A DNA stretch of 64,000 nt, taken from contig NZ_RZHF01000025.1 in the NCBI RefSeq assembly GCF_003990185.1, positions 186,143 to 250,142 on the forward strand, written 5' to 3'. This DNA is from Vreelandella nanhaiensis. GTDB lineage: Bacteria; Pseudomonadota; Gammaproteobacteria; Pseudomonadales; Halomonadaceae. Below the pieces are notes generated by a model that was not told the DNA's origin, ran no database searches, and saw nothing but the letters and a program-made list of their open reading frames with translations. Shown one piece after another: positions 22,526 to 30,625 of this stretch; positions within the stretch are counted from its first letter, which is position 1, and the number at the start of each line of letters is the position of its first letter. The position numbers and the translations under genes are program-made.

Positions 22526-24079
22526 TTACAGCCAGCGCTCCAGTCGAAACGCATGGCTCAGCCAGGCATTAAAGTGCCGCCAGATGTTGCCCGGCTCGTC
22601 ACTCAGCACCTGAGACTCACCACGGTGTTCAAACTCCCAGTTAATATTACCGGCATTGTCCAACACCACATGATAGCTGATGGCTGGGTCACGCCCTACC
22701 TCCACTAGTTCATGAAAGGCTTCCATCAGCGTGTCGCTGTTGACCAGCACCCCGACCTCGGTATTCCATAGCACCGAACGCGGATCAACGTTAAAAGAGC
22801 CTACGAACAGCTGGTCATCAAAGCTAATGGCCTTGATATGCAACGCGGACGCTGAAGCGCCGGGCACGCGCATCTCCTTTTCAGCATCGACCTCATCCGC
22901 CTCCTGCTCGGGGCGCAACTCATAGAGCGTGACACCATGCTCCAAAAGCGTTTGCCGCCAGGGGGCGTAAGCGCCGTGCACGACCGCGGCATCGGTGGAT
23001 TCCAGCGAATTGGTGATCACCTCTACCTCAACGCCCTGGTCCGCCAAGCGGGTCAAGCGCCTAACGCCATCCTCGGTGGGTACAAAATAAGCGGAAATCA
23101 GCGTCAACCGTTTGGTGACCTGCGTATTGGCTATCAAGTCGCCCAGTAGCGTGGCCTGCCAGTCGGGCGTACCACTTTGAGCAAGCTTGCCTGGCGCATC
23201 CCACAGCGCCTGCGCCTCGCCCCAGTGCAGCGTTTCCCAGGGCGGTGTATCACGCGACTGTTGTCTCAGTTCGGAGAAGTAGGCGGAGTCGGCATTATCA
23301 TTCAGCCACTCGTCAAGCTCATCCTGCAGCGCCTGCCAGGCGTTGGTCGCCACCTGATGATAACGCTCAATGGGCTGGGCCAGATCGTGGTTCCAGTAAA
23401 GATCAAAACCTTGCGATAGCTCTGGCACGATGTCGCCGACCGCCACCAAGTCCAGGTCGGCGAAATTACGTGAGTCGTTGGCGTCAAAATACTCATCGCC
23501 CAGATTGCGTCCACCCACAATCGCCACACTGTTATCGGCGATCCAAAGCTTGTTATGCATACGCCGCTGCTGCTGGGCAGGGTTGGTCACCGATGCCAGC
23601 ACCCGGGTGAACAGATGCCCCCGCCCTATAGCCACAGGATTATACACCCGCACGTAAATCCCTGGATGGCTCGCCAGAGCTGCCAGACGTTCGCCCTGCC
23701 CGACAGCCCCCATATCGTCTACCAGTAGCCTAACGCGCACGCCCTCTTCGGCCGCCGTTAAAAGACGCGATAGCACCAGACTGGTGGTTTGCCCCTCACC
23801 CAGCAGATAGGTCTGAATATCCAACTCTTGCTGGGCCTGCTGAATCAACCCGGCGCGTACAGCAAAGGCTTCCTGCCCATTGGCCAGCAGGCCAAAGCCA
23901 TCCGGTTCGGCATGCTCTGCCAGGGCTTGCTGGACCTGTCCACCCAGCCAGGTTTGCTGAGCCTGCTCTTGAGCGAGCGCGCGGTGATCTTCACGTACGA
24001 CATCCTGAGTGCAACCGGTCAGGAGCACACAGATCATTCCCCCTACCCACCAACGGTGCTCCCCATGCCCACTAGGCAT
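22526..24079 (-). CDS. Phospholipase D-family lipoprotein, ClsC-like
   Basis: 517 aa. The N-terminus is a lipoprotein signal: a short hydrophobic stretch and the lipobox LLTGC, with Cys23 as the expected lipid site. Two HKD motifs follow, HNKLWIADNSVAIVGGRN (His175, Lys177) and HIKAISFDDQLFVGSFN (His414, Lys416), so the active site is complete. The wording GGRNLGDEYFD resembles the ClsC branch of cardiolipin synthases. The start overlaps the stop of the small membrane-protein gene by 8 bp, which decides it over the longer frame. Cardiolipin synthesis or phospholipid turnover is inferred. Confidence 0.85.
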   Translation of the reverse strand: MPSGHGEHRWWVGGMICVLLTGCTQDVVREDHRALAQEQAQQTWLGGQVQQALAEHAEPDGFGLLANGQEAFAVRAGLIQQAQQELDIQTYLLGEGQTTSLVLSRLLTAAEEGVRVRLLVDDMGAVGQGERLAALASHPGIYVRVYNPVAIGRGHLFTRVLASVTNPAQQQRRMHNKLWIADNSVAIVGGRNLGDEYFDANDSRNFADLDLVAVGDIVPELSQGFDLYWNHDLAQPIERYHQVATNAWQALQDELDEWLNDNADSAYFSELRQQSRDTPPWETLHWGEAQALWDAPGKLAQSGTPDWQATLLGDLIANTQVTKRLTLISAYFVPTEDGVRRLTRLADQGVEVEVITNSLESTDAAVVHGAYAPWRQTLLEHGVTLYELRPEQEADEVDAEKEMRVPGASASALHIKAISFDDQLFVGSFNVDPRSVLWNTEVGVLVNSDTLMEAFHELVEVGRDPAISYHVVLDNAGNINWEFEHRGESQVLSDEPGNIWRHFNAWLSHAFRLERWL

Positions 24080-24308
24080 GGTCGTTATCGCCCAGCCGCT
24101 CTGCACGCTGCTTGCGCAAACGGTTATGGCGATACAACCGCACCAGGGCAATCATCAATGCGGCGACCAGCATGACGCCCAGCGTCAGCCCTTGCCAGGG
24201 TCTTGCGGCATCTCCCAGCAGTGTCTCCAGGGTGATAATAACGATCAGGCCCAACGCCTGGGAGCCGATGGCCAGCGCACGCAGGACATCAAAGGCGGGG
24301 TGAGGCAT
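24072..24308 (-). CDS. Small membrane protein coupled to the phospholipase D gene
   Basis: 78 aa, not recognised. Two hydrophobic segments (about residues 13-29 and 41-58) are followed by a basic tail (RLYRHNRLRKQRAERLGD), so a two-span inner-membrane protein with positive cytoplasmic end is likely. GGAG stands 8 bp before the ATG at 24306-24308. Its last codons overlap the phospholipase start, so it probably works with that lipoprotein. It is divergent from the thioredoxin fusion gene across 67 bp. Confidence 0.7.
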   Translation of the reverse strand: MPHPAFDVLRALAIGSQALGLIVIITLETLLGDAARPWQGLTLGVMLVAALMIALVRLYRHNRLRKQRAERLGDNDHA

Positions 24309-24375
24309 AGACAAACTCCGTAAATGACAGCTCTCGTGATATGGTCACTAGTGTACCTGCTTTATTGAGAAGACC

Positions 24376-25179
24376 ATGAATGCCATTGCCCTTGGACCAT
24401 TGTTGATTTCATTACCCAGGCTATACGCTATTGGCTGCGCCCTGCTTGTTTTATTGGCCGCGCGCTACCTACTGCGCCTGCCCTCCTCCACGCTGCAGCG
24501 CTGGTTCACCGGGCTGGTTATCGCCTGGCTGATAGGCGCCCGTATTGCGCATATCACGCTTCATCTGGAGAGCTATAGCGCCGATCCGCTTGATGCACTC
24601 AAGATGTGGCAGCCGGGCTACCATGTCATTGGCGGGCTACTGGCGGGGCTGCTCTGGACAGCGTTTGCGCTACGCAAGTACCTGGCAGGCCTGGTGGGCG
24701 GCACCGTCCTTTTGCTCGGCGCCTCCGGGGTGTGGCTTGCGTTGATATCGCTTGCTCCTTTAGGCAGCAACTTTGCCGTCAGCCAGCTGCCCGAGCTCAG
24801 CCTGGAAAATATCGACGGTGACGAGGTCTACCTACCTGCGCTTGCCGATAACAGTGACCGGGTCATCGTTAACTTATGGGCCACCTGGTGTCCGCCGTGT
24901 CGGCGTGAGATGCCGCTGCTTGAAGAGGTGGCCCAACATGAAGGGGTGACCTTGGCAGTGGTTAACCAGGGCGAGGATCTATTGCCTATTGTGCGTTATT
25001 TGGACGCACAGGACCTTCATTTTACCCACGCCCTGCGCGACCCGGGCCAGCGTCTGATGGCGTTGTTTGAAGCGCCTGGGCTGCCCACCACGGTACTTTT
25101 CGATGGCCAGGGCAATACATTGGATATCCACGTTGGTGAGCTTACCCGCGCCCACCTTGAGCGCTGGCTGGAAGATTGA
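24376..25179 (+). CDS. Membrane-anchored thioredoxin-like protein with Lgt-like N-terminal domain
   Basis: 267 aa in two parts. Residues 1-130 have about four membrane segments, and GARIAHITLHLESYSADPLDA with the following W-x-x-G-Y-H-V-I-G-G-L-L resembles the core of prolipoprotein diacylglyceryl transferase, but this section is too short and lacks most Lgt residues. Residues 137-267 form a TlpA/ResA-type thioredoxin domain with the redox site WCPPC (Cys172, Cys175) and the cis-Pro loop LPTTV. It should face the periplasm and reduce or exchange disulfides. How electrons arrive is unknown; whether the membrane part has any transferase activity is doubtful. Confidence 0.8.
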   Translation: MNAIALGPLLISLPRLYAIGCALLVLLAARYLLRLPSSTLQRWFTGLVIAWLIGARIAHITLHLESYSADPLDALKMWQPGYHVIGGLLAGLLWTAFALRKYLAGLVGGTVLLLGASGVWLALISLAPLGSNFAVSQLPELSLENIDGDEVYLPALADNSDRVIVNLWATWCPPCRREMPLLEEVAQHEGVTLAVVNQGEDLLPIVRYLDAQDLHFTHALRDPGQRLMALFEAPGLPTTVLFDGQGNTLDIHVGELTRAHLERWLED

Positions 25180-25294
25180 CGTCAATACACCTTAATCCCC
25201 CGCCACCTTTGCGTTAGAATCCCCCGCCCTGCTGCTGCCAATGGCGTGCCCTTGGCAGCGTATGACCCGTTTTTGTAGACTTCCCCGAGGCATC

Positions 25295-28240
25295 ATGAGC
25301 GATTTTTCTCCCGGCCAGCGCTGGATTAGCGACGGTGAAGCCGAGCTTGGACTCGGCACCGTGCTTAACTGCGACGCCCGTAGCGTTACCATTTTGTTCA
25401 GTGCCAGCCAGGAAACCCGGACGTATAACACCCGCCAGGCCCCCCTCACTCGCGTGATGTTTGGCAGCGGTGACCGGGTGCTGTCTGCCGATGGCTGGCA
25501 GATGATCGTTGATGACAGTAAAGAGTCCCATGGCCTGATTACCTACATCGGTGAGGACAGCGAAGGCACCCTGCGTGAACTCCCCGAGGCCAAGCTCGCC
25601 GACACCATGCAGTTTGACCAGGCCCGTGACCGCCTGCTGACTGGCCAGGTTGACCGTAACGACTGGTTTGATCTGCGCTTTCGCACGCTGCATCACTTTC
25701 AGCGCATTGAGCAGCATAGTGCGCTGGGCTTTGCTGGTCCGCGCATCGACCTGATCCCTCACCAGCTATATATCGCTGATGAAGTGGCCCACCGTCACGC
25801 GCCTCGGGTTCTGCTTGCCGACGAGGTTGGCCTGGGTAAAACCATTGAAGCCGGTCTGATTCTTCACCGCCTGTTGCTGGCCGGACGCGTTGAGCGCGCA
25901 CTGATTCTGGTGCCCGACAGTCTTACTCACCAGTGGCTGGTGGAACTGCTGCGCCGCTTTTCACTTAGCGTTAGCCTGCTGGATGAGCACCAAAGTCAGG
26001 CTCACGGCAGTGCCAACCCGTTCGAAAGTGCCCAGCTGGTACTGGCAAGCCAGGGCTGGCTGTTTGCCAATATTCACCGTCAGGATCAAGCACTGGCCAG
26101 CCGCTTCGACCTGCTGATTGTCGATGAAGCGCACCATCTGGATTGGAGCAGCGAAGGTAGTGGTCCTGGCTACCAGTGCGTCGAGCAATTGGCCGCTGAA
26201 ATACCTGGCCTGCTGCTATTGACCGCGACGCCCGAGCAGATGGGCATTGAAAGCCACTTTGCCCGCCTGCGCCTGTTGGACGGCGAGCGTTACCACGACC
26301 TGGAACGCTTCAAGGACGAAGAGCGCCACTACAGTGCCGTCGCCAGTGCCATTGATGCCCTTGATGAGCTACCCGCCGCGCCAGATGCCCGTGCCCGCGT
26401 TGAGGCCGTCGCCGACGACCGCGACAGTCAGGCGCTGCTGGCCACGCTGTGCAACCCGGAAGCCAGTGCCGAGCAACAGGATGCCGCCCGTATTCAGCTG
26501 CGCGATGCCCTGCTTGACCGCCACGGCACGGGCCGAGTGATGTTCCGCAACAGCCGCCGTCATGTAGGCGGTTTCCCCGATCGGCGCTTGCACCTGGCGC
26601 CCCTTGAACTGCCTTCGGCCTATCGCCGGGTGCTGCGCCGTTTGGAGCGCGACGACGACTATCTGGACGAGCTTCTGATCGAAACCGGCATGGATCATCC
26701 GGATGTCTTGATCTACCCAGATGCCATGTATCGGGAACTCAGCAACGATCCGCTCAACGGCGAAGCCTGGTGGCATATCGACCCACGGGTTAACTGGCTG
26801 CTGGATAAACTCAGCGACGACAGCGAAACAGGTTTTGCCAACGACAAAGTGCTGGTAATTGCTCATCACCGCGAAACGGCCGAAGGCATTGCCGAAGGGC
26901 TGCGCGTGCTGGGCGGCTACCAGGCGCCGGTCTTCCATGAAGGGCTGTCGCTGGTTGAGCGTGACCGCGCCGCCGCCGCCTTTGCCGATGAGGAAGAAGG
27001 CGTACAGGTACTTGTCTGCTCGGAGATTGGCTCGGAAGGCCGCAATTTCCAATTCTGCCGCCATCTGGTCATGTTCGACATGCCCCAGCACCCGGACCAG
27101 TTGGAGCAGCGCATTGGCCGTCTGGACCGTATCGGCCAGAAGCACGCCATCGAACTCCACGCCCCGACCTTTACCGGCAGCCCCGGCGAGCGCCTGCTGC
27201 GCTGGTATCACGAGGGGATGGATGCGTTCAGCGCGCCGCACGGCATCGGCAGCGACCTGTTTGACGCCTTTGGTGACGCCCTGGCGGATGCGCTTCTGGA
27301 CGACGAAATGCTGGATGAAATCATCCAAGAAACGAGGGAGATGTTTACCGCCAAGCTTGCCGAGCGTGATGCGGGCCGCAACCGCCTGCTGGAGCTGAAT
27401 GCCTGCCGCCCGGCCCGTGCTCAGGAAGTCATTGAGGCGGTGCGCGAACTTGATGAAGACGCGGCATTGCCGCGCTATGTCGAGCGCGCCCTGGACGTAT
27501 TCGGCGTCGATAGCCAGGAGATTGGCAAGGGGCTTTTCCATCTTCAGCCCAGCCAGCACATGCTTGACGGCCTGCCAGGCCTGGTCAAGGGAGAAGAGGG
27601 CTTTACCGCCACCTATAGCCGCGCTCAGGCGCTTGCCCGAGATGATATTCAGCGACTTTCCTGGGAGCATCCGCTGCTGCGCGAAATGATGGGCCGCGTG
27701 CTGGATGGCACCATGGGTAACACAGCTCTGGCCCTGTTGCGCCACCCCGCCATTCCCAGCGGGCGACTGATGGCCGAGCTTGTCTTCCGCACCCACTGCC
27801 CTGCGCCCAGGTCGCTGCACCTTAACCGTTTCCTGCCGCCGACCGCCGTGCGGGTACTGCTGGATGAGTCAGGGGCCAACCTGACCAGCAAGATCTCGTT
27901 TACCGGCCTAGGCAAAAATCTGCAAAAGGTCAACAAGTCACTGGCACGTGATCTGATCAAGAGCCGTCACGACCAGCTGCGCGAATTGCTCATCCAAGGG
28001 GAAGGCGAGGCGGAGCGCGAGTTGCCAAGCATTGTGGAAGCCGCCGAGACGCGCATGCGTAGCCAGCTGGACGCCGAGCTTGCCCGCCTGGCTGCGCTTG
28101 CCGAACACAACCCGTCAGTGCGTAGTGAGGAGCTGGACGCGCTCAAGCAGGAGCGCGTGGCGCTGAGCGAAGCAATTGAAAATACCCGCCTGCGTCTGGA
28201 CTCCGTTCGGGTCATCATCACGGTTGACCCAAATGCCTGA
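25295..28240 (+). CDS. rapA: RNA polymerase-associated ATPase RapA
   Basis: 981 aa (E. coli 968). A Swi2/Snf2-type helicase-like ATPase that recycles RNA polymerase. The N-terminus GQRWISDGEAELGLGTV matches the family, Walker A is ADEVGLGKTIEAG, Walker B is VDEAHHLDW, and the helicase C motif EQRIGRLDRIGQ is present. The ATG at 25295 with GAGG 6 bp upstream was chosen over the longer open frame. It converges on yfcH with a 10-bp gap and no clear terminator. Confidence 0.97.
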   Translation: MSDFSPGQRWISDGEAELGLGTVLNCDARSVTILFSASQETRTYNTRQAPLTRVMFGSGDRVLSADGWQMIVDDSKESHGLITYIGEDSEGTLRELPEAKLADTMQFDQARDRLLTGQVDRNDWFDLRFRTLHHFQRIEQHSALGFAGPRIDLIPHQLYIADEVAHRHAPRVLLADEVGLGKTIEAGLILHRLLLAGRVERALILVPDSLTHQWLVELLRRFSLSVSLLDEHQSQAHGSANPFESAQLVLASQGWLFANIHRQDQALASRFDLLIVDEAHHLDWSSEGSGPGYQCVEQLAAEIPGLLLLTATPEQMGIESHFARLRLLDGERYHDLERFKDEERHYSAVASAIDALDELPAAPDARARVEAVADDRDSQALLATLCNPEASAEQQDAARIQLRDALLDRHGTGRVMFRNSRRHVGGFPDRRLHLAPLELPSAYRRVLRRLERDDDYLDELLIETGMDHPDVLIYPDAMYRELSNDPLNGEAWWHIDPRVNWLLDKLSDDSETGFANDKVLVIAHHRETAEGIAEGLRVLGGYQAPVFHEGLSLVERDRAAAAFADEEEGVQVLVCSEIGSEGRNFQFCRHLVMFDMPQHPDQLEQRIGRLDRIGQKHAIELHAPTFTGSPGERLLRWYHEGMDAFSAPHGIGSDLFDAFGDALADALLDDEMLDEIIQETREMFTAKLAERDAGRNRLLELNACRPARAQEVIEAVRELDEDAALPRYVERALDVFGVDSQEIGKGLFHLQPSQHMLDGLPGLVKGEEGFTATYSRAQALARDDIQRLSWEHPLLREMMGRVLDGTMGNTALALLRHPAIPSGRLMAELVFRTHCPAPRSLHLNRFLPPTAVRVLLDESGANLTSKISFTGLGKNLQKVNKSLARDLIKSRHDQLRELLIQGEGEAERELPSIVEAAETRMRSQLDAELARLAALAEHNPSVRSEELDALKQERVALSEAIENTRLRLDSVRVIITVDPNA

Positions 28241-28250
28241 TGGGCCAATC

Positions 28251-29159
28251 TTAACGTTTTAAAATAGCGCTAAGCGCCTTGTCGAGTGTTGGGTATTGAA
28301 ACTCAAAACCCGCCTCTTCAAGGCGCGCAGGACGCATATCCGCACCGGTTAACAGCAACCGGGACATTTCCCCAAGGCCTGCCTTTAAGACAAAGGCAGG
28401 TACCGGGAATATGGCCGGACGATGGAGCTTGCGGGCCAGGATTTTGGCAAACTCGGCGTTGGTGACCGGATGCGGTGCGCTGGCGTTGAAGACTCCGTTT
28501 AGTTCATTCTCTTCGAGCAGGAACATAATCGCCGACACTAAGTCGTCACGGTGAACCCAGGGCATATACTGCTCGCCACGGCCAAAACGCCCACCCAACC
28601 CCAGCTTGAACGGGGGCAGCATCTTCTCAAGCATTCCGCCACCAGCGTCCAGTACCAACCCTGTGCGTAGAATAGCCAAGCGTACGCCCAGCGCCTTCAC
28701 CGGCTGTGCGGCAGTTTCCCATCGGGCACATAGCCGATGGGCAAATTCATCATGGGGAGCCGTTTCCTCGGTGACCATGCGCTTGCCCTGATCGCCGTAG
28801 TAACCCATGGCGGAACCGCTAACCATTACCTTCGGCACGGGCAGACCGCTGGTTATAAGCTGCTCGCACAGCGTTACAAGCTGGTGCGTGGCCTTGACAC
28901 GTGATTCAACCAGCCGGTTTTTCTGCGCTTCGCTCCAGCGTTTTCCGGCAATGGATTCACCGGCGAGGTTAACGATGGCTTCTGGCGGGGAATCCATAAA
29001 CCCAAGCGCGCTATCCCGAATATCACACGCCTGGGGGAGTTTTTTGCGTGTACGATCCGGGTAACGGGACACCACCTGCACGTTGTGCCCCTGAGCCAAC
29101 AGCTTTTCACAAAGGCGTTGACCAACGAAACCGCTGCCTCCAGTTATTAATACACGCAT
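28251..29159 (-). CDS. yfcH: TIGR01777-type NAD-dependent epimerase-like protein YfcH
   Basis: 302 aa. The N-terminal Rossmann motif ITGGSGFVGQRL binds NAD(P), and NLAGESIAGKRWSEAQK with PWVHRDDLV and the C-terminal domain (from about residue 245) identify the SDR branch known as TIGR01777/YfcH. The substrate is not known. It is divergent from the MerR regulator gene and shares with it a 482-bp A/T-rich upstream region; in other bacteria members of this family occur near photolyase genes, so co-regulation is plausible. Confidence 0.9.
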   Translation of the reverse strand: MRVLITGGSGFVGQRLCEKLLAQGHNVQVVSRYPDRTRKKLPQACDIRDSALGFMDSPPEAIVNLAGESIAGKRWSEAQKNRLVESRVKATHQLVTLCEQLITSGLPVPKVMVSGSAMGYYGDQGKRMVTEETAPHDEFAHRLCARWETAAQPVKALGVRLAILRTGLVLDAGGGMLEKMLPPFKLGLGGRFGRGEQYMPWVHRDDLVSAIMFLLEENELNGVFNASAPHPVTNAEFAKILARKLHRPAIFPVPAFVLKAGLGEMSRLLLTGADMRPARLEEAGFEFQYPTLDKALSAILKR

Positions 29160-29353
29160 AATACCCCTCCTGTAACGACCCGCTGATTACACCGCGAACA
29201 AGGCGCGCCACGTTAGCGTGACAGTTAGCAATCAGCCTCATATGGGTGGCTGCATGGGTTTGTTGAGCGCATTGTCACTAATGTGGTGTCACGTCTACTA
29301 CCTATACACCAAATGTTTTATACGTCTATAAAAAATAGCTTTAGTAGTATTTG

Positions 29354-29379
29354 TGTAGAAGTTGCTAACGTTATATACA
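29354..29379. promoter_or_regulatory. Candidate operator pair (distal)
   Basis: TGTAGA at 29354-29359 and TATACA at 29374-29379, 20 bp from start to start, resemble the half-sites bound by MlrA/LitR-type MerR regulators (TGTACA). They are weaker matches than the proximal pair. Confidence 0.3.
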
Positions 29380-29474
29380 ATAGGTTAAAGACGCTTTTTA
29401 AACCAATCGTATTATTAACATCATACACTTAAAGAATTTTTGTTTTTTTGATAACAGCGCATTCAGAACCAAAG

Positions 29475-29503
29475 GTTGTACCTAATAGCGACAAGTTGTA
29501 CAA
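29475..29503. promoter_or_regulatory. Candidate operator pair (proximal) for the MlrA/LitR-like regulator
   Basis: GTTGTAC occurs at 29475-29481 and 29495-29501, a direct repeat exactly 20 bp apart; the second copy is the perfect palindrome TTGTACAA (29496-29503). The E. coli MlrA site has the same TTGTACA half-site but with a 12-bp gap and in inverted form. Located 140 bp upstream of the regulator gene. Confidence 0.5.
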
Positions 29504-29641
29504 ATAGAGCTACGATAGACAGTACTTCTATTCCTTTTTATTCAAGCGACACACTATGGATTGTGAATCGACATTGCCGCCGCAAGTTAAGGTAACTCGC
29601 GGCACTTTGCGGCTTGAGACAACCAAGAGGCAAAGGCGCCC

Positions 29642-30562
29642 ATGAGCACCAAGGCGACCCACCCACCCGATACGCCGCTCTATCCGATTCGGGAAGTATC
29701 TCGATTAACGGGTGTGAACTCGGTCACCCTACGCGCCTGGGAGCGTCGCTACGGTTTAATTCGCCCCAAGCGCACGCCAAAAGGTCACCGACTGTATGCT
29801 CAGGACGATATCGCTCGCATTGAACGCATACTCCAGTGGCTCAACCGTGGCGTTCCCGTAAGCCAAGTCGTTGATCTTCTTGATCAACCTGAGACGGTAG
29901 AGACACCGGTACCAGATGCCGGTGACTGGGTAAGCCAGCGCCAGCAGCTGCAAGTAACGATAGAAATCCTTGATTTACCCAAGCTTGAGGCGCTCTATCA
30001 CCAAAACCTTGCGCTCTACCCGCTGAGCGTTGTCGTCAATGAGCTATGGCAGCCGGTTATTTTGGCGCTGGAAACCAAATGGACCATACAGCCCGATAAT
30101 CTGGTACGCCGCACACTGGAAGCCTTTTTACGTAGCCAGGTGGGTACGCGCCTTCATTACGCCAATCAGTCAACGCGCGGCCCGTTGATTCTGCTCAACA
30201 CCATGCCCGACGACCCGGGCCCTTTGTGGATGTTGATGGCTGCATTAATGGCCAGTGAGCAGGGTTATCGTGTCCAGATGCTGGATCATTCGCTGCCGCT
30301 TGAGGACCTGCCCCAGGCGGTGGCCCGTCTTCACTCATCCATGGTATTGCTGACAAGTGGCCAGCGGGAAAGCGATCACTTTATCCATACCGAACTGCCC
30401 AACGCCGCCGAAGCGCTCAACGTGCCGCTTGGCGTATGCGGCGCGGTTGCCCGGTTACGCGACAGCGAGTTGCGTGGCGGCCCGGTGCATACTCTAGGGG
30501 ACGATCTGCCTCAAGCCATCGCGCGATTACGCCCGCTGCTGCGCGAGTCAGGCGTGCTATAA
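29642..30562 (+). CDS. MerR-family regulator with degenerate B12-binding domain (MlrA/LitR-like)
   Basis: 306 aa. Residues 14-82 form a MerR winged helix (YPIREVSRLTGV...TLRAWERRYGLIRPKRT) very similar to MlrA. The rest (about 105-300) has the two-part layout of cobalamin-binding light sensors (helical bundle, then Rossmann-like), but the Trp-x9-Glu-His and Asp-x-His-x-x-Gly cobalamin motifs are missing; the latter reads DDPGPLWM. It therefore probably does not bind B12. It is 63 bp upstream of the photolyase gene, which it may control, together with yfcH. Confidence 0.85.
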   Translation: MSTKATHPPDTPLYPIREVSRLTGVNSVTLRAWERRYGLIRPKRTPKGHRLYAQDDIARIERILQWLNRGVPVSQVVDLLDQPETVETPVPDAGDWVSQRQQLQVTIEILDLPKLEALYHQNLALYPLSVVVNELWQPVILALETKWTIQPDNLVRRTLEAFLRSQVGTRLHYANQSTRGPLILLNTMPDDPGPLWMLMAALMASEQGYRVQMLDHSLPLEDLPQAVARLHSSMVLLTSGQRESDHFIHTELPNAAEALNVPLGVCGAVARLRDSELRGGPVHTLGDDLPQAIARLRPLLRESGVL

Positions 30563-30625
30563 GCTGCCGTTTGCCAAGGCCCCCGCATAAGACGGTGCTT
30601 AGGCCTTGATGATGCCGGAGAGAAC

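Larger units (their letters stand above)
29160..29641. promoter_or_regulatory. Divergent A/T-rich regulatory region between yfcH and the MerR gene
   Basis: 482 bp, visibly more A/T-rich than the genes on either side, with no open frame of note. It contains two pairs of TGTACA-like boxes (29354/29374 and 29477/29497), each pair with 20 bp between equivalent positions, and several TATA-like stretches. It must hold the promoters of yfcH and of the MerR-phrB unit, but no single -35/-10 pair stands out. Confidence 0.6.

Noticed and set aside
26369..27820. 483-codon open frame on the minus strand
   Set aside because: It lies wholly antisense to rapA, has no family motif and no ribosome site.
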